Shown in pieces: positions 7,283 through 15,081 of a stretch of 64,000 nt of DNA; within the stretch, counting starts at the first letter, position 1; each line of letters opens with the position of its first letter. The DNA is from Bacillota bacterium. Lineage in GTDB: Bacteria; Bacillota; Clostridia; Acetivibrionales; DTU013. The stretch lies in contig JAFABI010000055.1 in assembly GCA_023426125.1 (NCBI GenBank), positions 1 through 64,000 on the forward strand, written 5' to 3'. The position numbers and the translations under genes were made by a program. The notes beneath the pieces are model-generated. The model was given only the letters and a program-made list of their open reading frames with translations, was not told where the DNA came from and made no database searches.

Positions 7283-8629
7283 ATGAAAGACCATTCTTTT
7301 TGTATCGGTAAGCATTTCGCATCCAGCGGAAGCGCGCAAGCTGAGGATTGCCTGAACACAGCGCTTAAAGCACACAGATATATAGAGCACTTCAAGGTTT
7401 TAGACGCGGATGGCGTTTATTGGAAAAATGCAGAGGATTCGAATATCGACCTGGGGTTTCAGCACGGCAGCGCCGGGATTGCATATTTCTATCTGCAACT
7501 GTATAAAACAACGCATAGCAAAGAATATTTGCAGATTGCGCAGGATGGATTCCGATATGTATCTATCCACTGGCGCAGCCAGTTGGAGATGAAGAACCCG
7601 GCCATGAAATTTTTTGAATATAATTTTGGTTCCGGTTTGGGCGGTATTGCCAAGGCATTGCTTGTCTATTATCAGGAAACAAGTGATACCGGGGCCTTGT
7701 CCGCCTTGCAGGAAATTGCTAAAGAGTATTCTGACAACGCAGTTTGGAGCGAAACCTATGTCAGTTGGACCGGATTGCCGGGGTTTGCATTGGGCGATGC
7801 GGGTATAGCCGTTGTATTGTTAAGTGTCGCAAATGTTCTATGCGATGAAAAATTGCGTTTGTTGGCAGTCGCCGCTGCAAAAACCATCTCAAAAAGCATT
7901 AAACCTGACCCGCGCGGCGGAAAGTCATGGGATATAGTCCCGGCCGGCTATACACACAGCTTTCCCAATTTTGTTATTGGTACGTCCGGTGTCGCCTATG
8001 CAATGTCAGTTTTTTATGAATATACAAAAGACCCGGACTTTTTGTCAATCACAAAATCCGCTGCCGAATATCTTAAAGCCATTTCCGTGCAGCAAAAGGA
8101 TGGTTTTCTTGTTCCTCTAACCAGCGACCCAAACGAGGAGACGTTTTATGTCGGCGGATGCCACGGCCCGGGGGGAACTTCAAAGGTGTTCTATCAGCTC
8201 TACCGTCTGACCGGGGATGAGAGCTATAAAAGCGATATCGAAAATATGGCCAGGGGCATTTTGGGTCTTGGCGTGCCGGAAGTGCAGTCTTCAGGGTATT
8301 GGAACAACACTTGTATCTGCTGCGGTACGGCAAGCGTTTTGCAATTTTATATCAGCCTGTATGCCGCGTTTGGCGATGCGCACTATCTGGATGCCGCCGA
8401 ACGCTGCGCAAAAATCATATTGGGCGAGGCGGAAGAGATGAGCGATGGCGGGGTCGCGTGGCCGGTGGCAGAGGTCAGGCTGGAGTCGGAGCATGTGACC
8501 ATTGACAAGGGATATATGCATGGAGCGGCGGGAATTGCAAGCGCGCTGCTCCAGCTGTATCAGGCGCAAAAAGGGACGTTTGACTGGAATCGGCTGCCGG
8601 ACGATCCATACCCCGACGCCATAGGATAA
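7283..8629 (+). CDS. Stand-alone LanC-like (lanthionine synthetase C family) protein
   Basis: A 448-residue alpha/alpha-barrel protein with the repeated Gly-rich LanC signatures: GFQHGSAGIA (58-67), GFALGDAGIA, NFVIGTSGVAYA, GGCHGPGG (291-298), CCGTAS (346-351) and YMHGAAGIASALLQLY (411-426). In LanC cyclases zinc is held by Cys, Cys and His (C...CHG). Here the corresponding residues are Cys293, Cys346 and Cys347, the CCG variant known from ProcM-type enzymes. No LanB/LanM dehydratase or precursor peptide is visible. ATG 7283 is chosen for GAAAGGA upstream; an earlier in-frame ATG at 7238 has no ribosome site. Located between an amino acid importer and an amidohydrolase, it may act on a small thiol or dehydro-amino-acid compound rather than a lantibiotic. 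Confidence 0.88.
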   Translation: MKDHSFCIGKHFASSGSAQAEDCLNTALKAHRYIEHFKVLDADGVYWKNAEDSNIDLGFQHGSAGIAYFYLQLYKTTHSKEYLQIAQDGFRYVSIHWRSQLEMKNPAMKFFEYNFGSGLGGIAKALLVYYQETSDTGALSALQEIAKEYSDNAVWSETYVSWTGLPGFALGDAGIAVVLLSVANVLCDEKLRLLAVAAAKTISKSIKPDPRGGKSWDIVPAGYTHSFPNFVIGTSGVAYAMSVFYEYTKDPDFLSITKSAAEYLKAISVQQKDGFLVPLTSDPNEETFYVGGCHGPGGTSKVFYQLYRLTGDESYKSDIENMARGILGLGVPEVQSSGYWNNTCICCGTASVLQFYISLYAAFGDAHYLDAAERCAKIILGEAEEMSDGGVAWPVAEVRLESEHVTIDKGYMHGAAGIASALLQLYQAQKGTFDWNRLPDDPYPDAIG

Positions 8630-8656
8630 TCTCCCCATAAGATTGGAGTGAAAAAA

Positions 8657-9913
8657 TTGGGTATTTTAATAAAAAACGCAAATGTCTTTGACGGAAAACA
8701 TTTTGATTTAAACACGAAGGTGAATATAATTATTGAGCAAAACCTTGTCAAAGAGATTGTAAGCGGCATGATTCCGGACGATCATTTCGAAACGGTTTAT
8801 GATGCTGAAAACAACACTGTAATTCCAGGCTTGACAGATGCGCATGTGCATCTGTCCCATACCGGCGACAAGCTGTCCGACGGTTGGCGGATTGACGAAA
8901 AAGCCGTTCGTTCGGTTCGGTTTGCCCGAGATATGCTGCTGCGCGGGTTTACAACGGTACGCGACGCAGGCGGCATAACCTTCGGCTTGAAAAAGAACAT
9001 TGACAACGGATATCTTGACGGCCCGAGAATTCTGCCTTCCAATGCATATATATCACAGACGTGCGGGCATGGTGATTTAAGGGCAAACCACGCGGAGGAA
9101 CGTATAACGGACGGGATATATTCCTCTTCCGAAATAAACAGCAAAACAACAGTTATTGCGGACGGCATCAGCGAGGTTACCCGGGCGGCGAGGCAGCAGT
9201 TGTTTTTGGAGGCGTCCCAAATAAAAATTATGGCAGGCGGCGGATTCAGTTCCGCTTATGACCCCATTCAGACAATACAGTTTAGCCTGGAAGAAATGAA
9301 AGCCATCGTTGGAGCGGCTTCAGACTACGGCACCTATGTAATGGCACATCTTTATACAACGCAGTCAATGCAGCGCGCGGCCAAAGCGGGTGTAAAATGT
9401 TTTGAGCATGCAACCTTACTTGATGAGGAAACTGCAAAAATAGTCGCGGATAAAGGCATTTGGATCACCCCCGGCCCACAGGTGAACCGGGAATATAATA
9501 CCGACGGCTTGCCGGAAGCGGATAAAAAGCTGGTCGACCATTTCCGCAAGAGCGAAGGTGTAGCGACAGAAATGATCCAAAAATACAACCTGCCTATTCT
9601 TTACGGAACGGATTCTTTTGGCAGTCCCGACAGGGTTGCGAAAATGCAGCTGGACGATTTTCGGTTTTATAAAAAACGGTTCGGGAGCTTTCGCGGCATT
9701 ACAGCCGCGACCGGGAACGTGAACGAAATCATCAAGCTGTCCACCTATCAAAACCCGTATCCCGAAGGAAAAATAGGCGTACTGGAAGAAGGCGCGTTTG
9801 CCGACCTGCTTATCGTCAAGGGTAACCCCGCAGAGGATTTGGACATTTTGACTGATAGCAATAACATCCTTTTCATTATGAAAAATGCCGTGGTTTACAA
9901 AAATATTCTTTAA
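8657..9913 (+). CDS. Metal-dependent amidohydrolase (Xaa-Pro-dipeptidase/imidazolonepropionase-like)
   Basis: A 418-residue amidohydrolase-superfamily TIM barrel with a full set of metal ligands: HVH (63-65), the bridging lysine at about 190 (QIKIMAGGG), His231 (VMAHLYT), His251 (CFEHAT) and Asp319 (LYGTDSF). Family members hydrolyse dipeptides or N-acyl amino acids. The start is ambiguous: TTG 8657 has GGAG 8 bp upstream and gives a typical N-terminus (LGILIKNANVFDG), whereas GTG 8648 lies inside that ribosome site. The gene begins 27 bp after the LanC-like gene. It probably cleaves an amide in the imported or LanC-processed compound (inference). Confidence 0.88.
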   Translation: MGILIKNANVFDGKHFDLNTKVNIIIEQNLVKEIVSGMIPDDHFETVYDAENNTVIPGLTDAHVHLSHTGDKLSDGWRIDEKAVRSVRFARDMLLRGFTTVRDAGGITFGLKKNIDNGYLDGPRILPSNAYISQTCGHGDLRANHAEERITDGIYSSSEINSKTTVIADGISEVTRAARQQLFLEASQIKIMAGGGFSSAYDPIQTIQFSLEEMKAIVGAASDYGTYVMAHLYTTQSMQRAAKAGVKCFEHATLLDEETAKIVADKGIWITPGPQVNREYNTDGLPEADKKLVDHFRKSEGVATEMIQKYNLPILYGTDSFGSPDRVAKMQLDDFRFYKKRFGSFRGITAATGNVNEIIKLSTYQNPYPEGKIGVLEEGAFADLLIVKGNPAEDLDILTDSNNILFIMKNAVVYKNIL

Positions 9914-9943
9914 TCATAAAAAAATAGAAAGGTGAAGATTAAA

Positions 9944-10870
9944 ATGAATAATGCAGTTTCAAACAAGTTGGTCCTTGTGCTGGGAGGCACCGGAAATCAA
10001 GGCGGCAGTGTCGCTCGCGAGTTGTTGTCACACGGATACGGGGTTCGTATTCTCACACGCAACCCTGACTCCGATGCGGCCCTGTCGATTAAAAATGCAG
10101 GTGCTGAGGTGTTTCGCGGAGACTTGAGCCAGCCCTCTTCGCTTGAAAAAGCAGCTGCCGGCGTGAATGCCGCTTTTTCCGTGCAGTTTGCCGACGCGAA
10201 GGATGTAACCGTTGAAAAGCGCAACGCGATTGCTTTTGTAGAAACGATATCGAAAGCGGGTGTGCGCCAGGTCGTGCACACGTCTGTTAACGGCTCCAAC
10301 AAATTCCCCCGCTGGGATAAGTATGAATCGCACACAAAATATATGAACCAAAAATATGAAATTGAAGAGCTGTTTCGAAACGGCGGTTTTGATTCCTGGA
10401 CCATACTTCATCCGGTTTATTTTTTTGAGAATTTTGCCCAACGGTTTGCCTGGTTTATGAATCCGGAGCTTAAGGATGGCGTTATTTTCAGCGCGATAAA
10501 GCCGGAAATCCGCATGGATATGAACTGTTCGGAGGACACGGCTGCTCTTGCGCGAGCGGCGTTTAACGACCCTGAAGGATACAACAAAAAAGATATCGAT
10601 CTCGCTAGCGATTCGCTTACCATGGGCGAAGTCGCGGAAATCTTGAGCAGAGTGAAGGGTAAAAAAGTAAGTTCCGTTTATGTCAGCCATGAGGAAGCGA
10701 TCAAACGGGGTTTGCATCCCGGGACGGTGGCTTCCCACGACAAGATGAACGATATAGGATACCAAACCGATTTCGAAGCGTTAAAAAAATACGGCATCCC
10801 GCTTACATCATTCGAAACTTGGGCATTGCGTCATAAAGATGAAATCATCGTCAACGAAGCGAGGTCTTAA
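9944..10870 (+). CDS. NmrA-like NAD(P)-binding protein
   Basis: A 308-residue atypical short-chain dehydrogenase. It has a Rossmann motif LVLGGTGNQGGSVA at the N-terminus and lacks the usual catalytic Tyr-x-x-x-Lys arrangement, as in NmrA/HSCARG proteins that sense NADPH or act as quinone or redox reductases. The HTSVNGSNKF segment and a helix with YMNQKYEIEELF follow. ATG 9944 is preceded by AGAAAGGTG. It is the last gene of the seven-gene cluster. NmrA-type genes often neighbour HxlR regulators, and one lies convergently 170 bp downstream. Confidence 0.85.
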   Translation: MNNAVSNKLVLVLGGTGNQGGSVARELLSHGYGVRILTRNPDSDAALSIKNAGAEVFRGDLSQPSSLEKAAAGVNAAFSVQFADAKDVTVEKRNAIAFVETISKAGVRQVVHTSVNGSNKFPRWDKYESHTKYMNQKYEIEELFRNGGFDSWTILHPVYFFENFAQRFAWFMNPELKDGVIFSAIKPEIRMDMNCSEDTAALARAAFNDPEGYNKKDIDLASDSLTMGEVAEILSRVKGKKVSSVYVSHEEAIKRGLHPGTVASHDKMNDIGYQTDFEALKKYGIPLTSFETWALRHKDEIIVNEARS

Positions 10871-10896
10871 GACGAACAAGTGCATCCACCGCTTAG

Positions 10897-10997
10897 TACT
10901 ACAGCGTAACATCCGAATTATCCTTTCAGAAATAACGCCTTAAACCTTCTGAAAGGTACATGAATGCCGATAAATTAATGAAGCTTACGCTGTAGTA
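10897..10997. repeat. 101-bp inverted-repeat element (TACTACAGCG family), copy 1
   Basis: Perfect 13-bp terminal inverted repeats TACTACAGCGTAA / TTACGCTGTAGTA enclose a second nested hairpin (CCTTTCAGA / TCTGAAAGG). A related element lies at 28079-28192. Located between the convergent NmrA and HxlR genes, it may also act as a terminator. Confidence 0.75.
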
Positions 10998-11042
10998 TTA
11001 GCGGGATCTCAGGTGTGAGGAAAAGCCCGGTCGCTCAGCTCA

Positions 11043-11420
11043 TTATGGCAGGTTGATTTCATTGTAAAAAGATGTGCTGAGCGTATCAGCTTCGATGGGA
11101 GGCATGGTGGCTTCTCCCCATTTCATCATCTGTATTAAAACCGGCATAAGGGTTCTTCCCTTATCACTCAGAGAATATTCCACTTTGGGCGGTACCTGAG
11201 GATATTCCTTCCTGTGGATAAGCCCGTTTGCCTCCAGTGCTTTCAACTGCTGGCTTAACATTTTGTGGGTGATATGCGGAAGGCTCTTTTTGATCTGGCC
11301 ATACCGTAAAAAATCGTATTGAAACAACATGGCAATAATAATCCAGTTCCACTTGCCTCCTACAATGGATAACGTATAGGCAATCGAATGTCCGCAGATT
11401 GCTGATAGATCCTTTGACAT
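11043..11420 (-). CDS. HxlR-family transcriptional regulator
   Basis: A 125-residue winged-helix protein of the HxlR (YodB/HypR) family. Cys9 in SAICGHSIAYTLSIVGGKWN occupies the position of the conserved redox- or electrophile-sensing cysteine. The DNA-binding part includes YGQIKKSLPHITHKMLSQQL, then KALEANGLI. ATG 11420 has AAAGGAAAG upstream; the frame extends to 11501 without a ribosome site. The leader contains AGTACT and a second GTAC 14 bp apart, a plausible inverted-repeat operator. Regulators of this family commonly control oxidoreductases and respond to quinones, aldehydes or thiol stress, which would suit the neighbouring NmrA/LanC-like cluster (inference). Confidence 0.88.
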   Translation of the reverse strand: MSKDLSAICGHSIAYTLSIVGGKWNWIIIAMLFQYDFLRYGQIKKSLPHITHKMLSQQLKALEANGLIHRKEYPQVPPKVEYSLSDKGRTLMPVLIQMMKWGEATMPPIEADTLSTSFYNEINLP

Positions 11421-11692
11421 AGTACTTTCCTTTCTAATAGTACGGCAATAAAGTCTCATACTGCTAAAATGCATTATATATGATTTAATGATAGAAATCA
11501 ATTAAGTATTAGGGGAAACTGATTCTTGTTTCCCCGGTATGTTGACGGTTAAGGATCAGAAATTACTAGATGAAATGATTCAGCTTCTGCTCATGATCCA
11601 CTGCTCTCCGTTGAATTTATGGACGCTATGGTGCTCAATATGAAGTTTTGAGGTAATTCCTTCACTTGCAGAGATTGAACCAGGGCGGGCAT

Positions 11693-12535
11693 TTATGTTC
11701 TTTCTGTTTCGAGCCAATGGCTTATAATCCCCCAGGCTATAAGCAGCAGCGCAATTATAATTCCTGCGACAATAAACAACCACATCCAGTTTTGTACAAG
11801 CGCGACAGTCGCTTGAAAAAAGGATTGTAATGGTGTGGGAAGACTGCTGATAAATGACTGAATCTCATTGTTCATCCGCGAAAAGCTTTTTACTTCCAAA
11901 CTTATATTTCCAAATGCTCGATGCCCGATTGCATACCACCCAATACCGACATTTCCTACAGCTCCATAACCCGCCGCCAGATTTCCTACAGCTAAAGCCC
12001 CCAAAGCTGCATTCCCTAATGCCATTAGCAAGCCTATCGCAAGGTTGCCAAAGCATAGAAGACCAAATCCGATATTGGAAATGGATAGAACGCCCACTGA
12101 AATATTGCCTATGGAAATAATACCGCAGGTGAAATTTCCTATAGCAATAATGCCTCTAGCACGCCGTCCGATTGCAATAAAACCTTTGGCTGTCGGTACT
12201 CCCCTTAAACTATGCCTGCCTTCACTGGCTTTTACAAACTCCTGACGCTTGCCTTTTACAATATGCACAAGCGGCATTCCAAAGAGCTTTTGATTTGATG
12301 TATACTCGATAAATGGCCGGGAAACTTCCTCGGCACTGATATAGTTATCATATATGCCTGCAGCAATATCGTCAGGCTTCCCCATCTGTTTCATGGCTTC
12401 TTTTTCAGAGTAACCTTGCTCCAATAAAGAATCAAATTCCTGCTGCAAGTCCTCAATGAGTTTCCGCCTATATTTGTTCCCATGCGTCAAGCAAGCTCTG
12501 TCAACGATCTCTTGAATGTATTGCTTTTTGTTCAT
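11693..12535 (-). CDS. HAAS-domain (DUF1700-like) membrane protein with IGN repeats
   Basis: A 280-residue protein. Residues 1-60 are a HAAS-type helical domain (KQYIQEIVDRACLTHGNKYR, then DLQQEFDSLLEQGYSEKEAM). Residues about 115-210 consist of a roughly ten-residue repeat of the form A-I-G-N-x-x-x-G-I-I, at least eight copies, rich in Gly, Ile and Asn. One transmembrane helix (about 247-272) ends the protein, followed by HWLETERT. The repeat looks like a continuous, hydrophobic beta-solenoid-like stack, which is unusual. It lies 11 bp after a PadR regulator, a pairing typical of HAAS proteins. Function unknown. Confidence 0.8.
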   Translation of the reverse strand: MNKKQYIQEIVDRACLTHGNKYRRKLIEDLQQEFDSLLEQGYSEKEAMKQMGKPDDIAAGIYDNYISAEEVSRPFIEYTSNQKLFGMPLVHIVKGKRQEFVKASEGRHSLRGVPTAKGFIAIGRRARGIIAIGNFTCGIISIGNISVGVLSISNIGFGLLCFGNLAIGLLMALGNAALGALAVGNLAAGYGAVGNVGIGWYAIGHRAFGNISLEVKSFSRMNNEIQSFISSLPTPLQSFFQATVALVQNWMWLFIVAGIIIALLLIAWGIISHWLETERT

Positions 12536-12546
12536 ATGGCAACCTC

Positions 12547-12879
12547 CTATTCTGTTAATATTTTTTCAACATCCGTTGAAAAATCCAGCCATAATTGTTT
12601 TGCCGTTTGTAATGTTGTTCGCCCTTTTTCTGTAATAGAATAATATTTTTTTGGAACCCCGCGCGATTCGGATTGCTCCCACCTTGTTTCCATCAGCTTT
12701 TCATCTTCCAGGCGATATAGGATAGGATATAACGTTCCCTCCTTAATTTCAAAGAAGCGGCTTTTCGCGTTTAGAGAGGTTATCAATTCATACCCGTACA
12801 TTTCTTGAACGGATAAAATCTTTAAAATAATAATCTCAAGGATTCCTTTTTTGAATTGTTTCAGATAGCGTTCATCCAA
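12547..12879 (-). CDS. PadR-family transcriptional repressor
   Basis: A 110-residue PadR N-terminal-domain protein: KGILEIIILKILSVQEMYGY, then ELITSL, the winged element KEGTLYPILYRLEDEKLM, and the wing SRGVPKKYYSITEKGRTTLQ. TTG 12879 (LDERYLKQFKKG) is preferred. An ATG at 12942 is in frame, but the stretch between carries the promoter and a strong palindrome, and AAAAGGG stands 6 bp before the TTG. It is co-transcribed with the HAAS membrane protein and most likely represses its own operon. Confidence 0.88.
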   Translation of the reverse strand: MDERYLKQFKKGILEIIILKILSVQEMYGYELITSLNAKSRFFEIKEGTLYPILYRLEDEKLMETRWEQSESRGVPKKYYSITEKGRTTLQTAKQLWLDFSTDVEKILTE

Positions 12880-12901
12880 GTTTTTACCCTTTTCATAACC
12901 A

Positions 12902-12952
12902 TATACTTTGTAATACCAAATATATTGTAATTCTATCTTCATGGATTGTCAA
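12902..12952 (-). promoter_or_regulatory. Promoter and palindromic operator of the PadR operon
   Basis: On the minus strand TTGACA (12952-12947), a 17-bp spacer and TACAAT (12929-12924) form a near-consensus promoter. Immediately downstream, 12902-12924 is a 23-bp palindrome (half site TATACTTTGTA, two mismatches per arm) covering the predicted transcription start. This fits PadR autorepression. Confidence 0.8.
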
Positions 12953-13025
12953 GAACAAGATAGCTCCGGCCCGTTTTCGCAGGTTATCCTGATATCCACC
13001 GTTTAAACCTCGCAATTGTGAAATA

Positions 13026-13073
13026 TCGACTACTTCCATTCTTTATAGTATAATATTAATTGAACTTCAATTA
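13026..13073 (+). promoter_or_regulatory. Promoter with palindrome upstream of AraC-like gene
   Basis: TCGACT (13026-13031), 17 bp, TATAAT (13049-13054), then the perfect odd palindrome TAATTGAACTTCAATTA (13057-13073) over the expected start site. It would give a ~150-nt leader before the AraC-like gene at 13215. The remaining sequence from 12953 to 13214 shows nothing else. Confidence 0.6.
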
Positions 13074-13214
13074 TTTATATAACACATAGTTAAACAGGAA
13101 ATTTTCCAGTGATAGCTTTGATGAGGAAGTAGTCCAAAGATTATTTCAATATTTGCAACTTATGTCAGGAAATTATCGGCATGGACTGATATACTGGGGA
13201 AAGGAGTGAAGCAA

Positions 13215-13586
13215 ATGTCTGTTCAAACAATAGAAATAATGGCGAAATGGGTAGAGAATCACTTAACTGAGGGCCCGACGCTGAAAGATATGTCATCGTA
13301 CGTTGGTTACTCACCGTTTTACTGCTCTGCGAAGTTCCGGGAACACATGGGAATGACATATAAACAATTCCTCTCTCAATGCAGGTTAACAGCTGCTGCT
13401 AATGATCTTCGCAACACCGATGACAAAATCACCGATATTGCTTTCCGCTGTGGGTACTCGTCATCAGAATCATTGACGAGGGCATTTGCTGCAATATTCA
13501 AATGCTCCCCTCGTCAATACCGAAAAGCTTCAAGTGCTTCCCTTAGCCAATGTAGTACAAAGGTATTGCTTCGTCCGAGTTTGTAA
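13215..13586 (+). CDS. Small AraC-type DNA-binding protein
   Basis: A 123-residue protein consisting almost only of an AraC/XylS DNA-binding domain with two helix-turn-helices: PTLKDMSSYVGYSPFYCSAK followed by FREHMG, and KITDIAFRCGYSSSESLTRA followed by FAAIFKCSPRQYRK. The start is ATG 13215, with AAAGGAG 8 bp upstream. There is no ligand-binding domain, as in the SoxS/MarA type. The following methionine aminopeptidase gene starts 17 bp after the stop, so the two are probably one transcript. Confidence 0.88.
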   Translation: MSVQTIEIMAKWVENHLTEGPTLKDMSSYVGYSPFYCSAKFREHMGMTYKQFLSQCRLTAAANDLRNTDDKITDIAFRCGYSSSESLTRAFAAIFKCSPRQYRKASSASLSQCSTKVLLRPSL

Positions 13587-13603
13587 ATGTAGAGGAGTAA
13601 AAT

Positions 13604-14479
13604 ATGTCTGTCAAGCCTGGAAGAAACGATTCCTGCTGGTGCGGCAGCGGACGCAAATACAAAAATTGCCATGCCCTTATTGAGGAGCAAATGGCCATTT
13701 ACCGTTCAAAAGGATACCAAGTACCCCACCTCAAATTACTTAAAACCCAACGGCAAATTGAAGGTATCCGGGATAGCAGTAAGCTGAACATAGCCTTACT
13801 GGATTTTATCGGGAATTATGCTGTTGACGGAGTAACCACTGAAGAACTTGACCGGCTAATTTATGAAAAAACCAAGGAGTTTGGAGGCATACCGGCAACG
13901 CTTAATTATAACGGTTACCCCAAAAGTGTTTGCATCTCAATAAATGACGTTGTATGCCATGGTATCCCATCTGACCGTATAATCCTGAGAAACGGAGATA
14001 TTGCAAATATCGATGTATCTACGGTTTATAACGGCTTTTTTTCGGATTCTTCCCGCATGTTTTGTGTCGGTGATGTTTCCAGCGAAAAGCAAAGACTTGT
14101 TGATGTTGCGAAAGCATGTATGGAACTGGGCATTCAGCAGATAAAACCTTGGGGATTTCTTGGAGATATAGGGCAAGCGGTTAATGACCATGCCAAGAAA
14201 AATGGATATTCTGTTGTTTTGGATATCGGCGGCCACGGTATTGGCCTGCAATTTCACGAAGACCCTTGGGTCAGTTACGTGTCCAAGCAAGGAACAGGGA
14301 TGCTTTTGGTTCCGGGTCTGGTTTTTACCGTAGAGCCTATGATCAATATGGGGAAAGCCGAAATATCAATGCATAAGGGCGATAACTGGACAGTTTATAC
14401 TTTGGATGGAAAGCCCTCTGCACAATGGGAAAAAATGGTGCTCGTAACGGAAACGGGTTATGAAATACTTGCGTATTAA
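13604..14479 (+). CDS. map: Type I methionine aminopeptidase with N-terminal SEC-C zinc motif
   Basis: A 291-residue enzyme removing N-terminal methionine from nascent proteins. Residues 1-25 form a SEC-C motif (CWCGSGRKYKNCH), which binds zinc and, in SecA and other proteins, contacts the ribosome. The pita-bread domain follows, with metal ligands in NIDVST (Asp), FFSDSS (Asp), GGHGIG (His), TVEPM (Glu) and VTETGYE (Glu). Being outside the usual secY-adk-map ribosomal cluster and linked to an AraC-like gene, this is probably an accessory copy (inference). Confidence 0.93.
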   Translation: MSVKPGRNDSCWCGSGRKYKNCHALIEEQMAIYRSKGYQVPHLKLLKTQRQIEGIRDSSKLNIALLDFIGNYAVDGVTTEELDRLIYEKTKEFGGIPATLNYNGYPKSVCISINDVVCHGIPSDRIILRNGDIANIDVSTVYNGFFSDSSRMFCVGDVSSEKQRLVDVAKACMELGIQQIKPWGFLGDIGQAVNDHAKKNGYSVVLDIGGHGIGLQFHEDPWVSYVSKQGTGMLLVPGLVFTVEPMINMGKAEISMHKGDNWTVYTLDGKPSAQWEKMVLVTETGYEILAY

Positions 14480-14481
14480 CG

Positions 14482-15081
14482 CTATATTTCCAGGCTGCCT
14501 TTCAAACCGCAGGATATGATGGCCGACGATCTGCAGATAATTTTTGATATAATGGGCGGTAAAAATGTAAATAGTACCAGCAAAGAAGAGCCATATACAG
14601 GGTGATACCAGGAAAGATACGTAAACGGACCGCCGATTGCAAACACCCAGACCGCAAAGGAAAAAAAGGAAATGACGATCTGATCCCATGCCGGTTTTCT
14701 GACTTTCCCGGTGCATTCTTCCTTTTCGGCTGTAATAGCCCATATGTAGGCGGGAGTTGCCGCCAACAGGAAAAGGAATACACCCCAGAAGAAAGTTTCC
14801 GTTACCTTTTCCGACGATTTTAAAATGCCGTCCAGGAACAAATAGGCTGCGACAATTTCAGAAGGTATGTACTTAACAACTTGCTCAATATAAGTATCCG
14901 TCCTGGAAGGAAGCGACTCTTTGCCTTTCTCTTCACCCGGCATATAATATATCTCGCTCCCTGCACCGGTTTCCGTCTGGCTTTTGGGGTCTTCCTTAAT
15001 GAACAGCCTGATTAGAGGAATTAGTAGAAAATCAATGCGGGATTTTACATTTCCTTCTTTTCGTATGATTCTGCGCCCCAT
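14482..15081 (-). CDS. Uncharacterised membrane protein, about four transmembrane segments
   Basis: A 199-residue protein I do not recognise. A basic N-terminus (MGRRIIRKEGNVKSR) and a polar stretch (about 30-60) precede TYIEQVVKYIPSEIVAAYLF, then hydrophobic segments at about 95-115, 130-150 and 160-180. ATG 15081 has GGGAGG 6 bp upstream. It is convergent with map, with only 2 bp between the stop codons and no terminator between them, so the two transcripts must overlap. The KYIPSEIVAAY motif looks conserved-type but I cannot name the family. Confidence 0.65.
   Translation of the reverse strand: MGRRIIRKEGNVKSRIDFLLIPLIRLFIKEDPKSQTETGAGSEIYYMPGEEKGKESLPSRTDTYIEQVVKYIPSEIVAAYLFLDGILKSSEKVTETFFWGVFLFLLAATPAYIWAITAEKEECTGKVRKPAWDQIVISFFSFAVWVFAIGGPFTYLSWYHPVYGSSLLVLFTFLPPIISKIICRSSAIISCGLKGSLEI

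Noticed and set aside
7000..11500. Lanthipeptide precursor or dehydratase gene near the LanC-like gene
   Set aside because: No small Ser/Thr/Cys-rich peptide with a ribosome site and no LanB/LanM-like frame is visible within several kb.
11580..11783. 67-codon minus-strand frame next to the HAAS gene
   Set aside because: Mostly overlaps the 3' end of the HAAS protein gene in another frame; no start signal.
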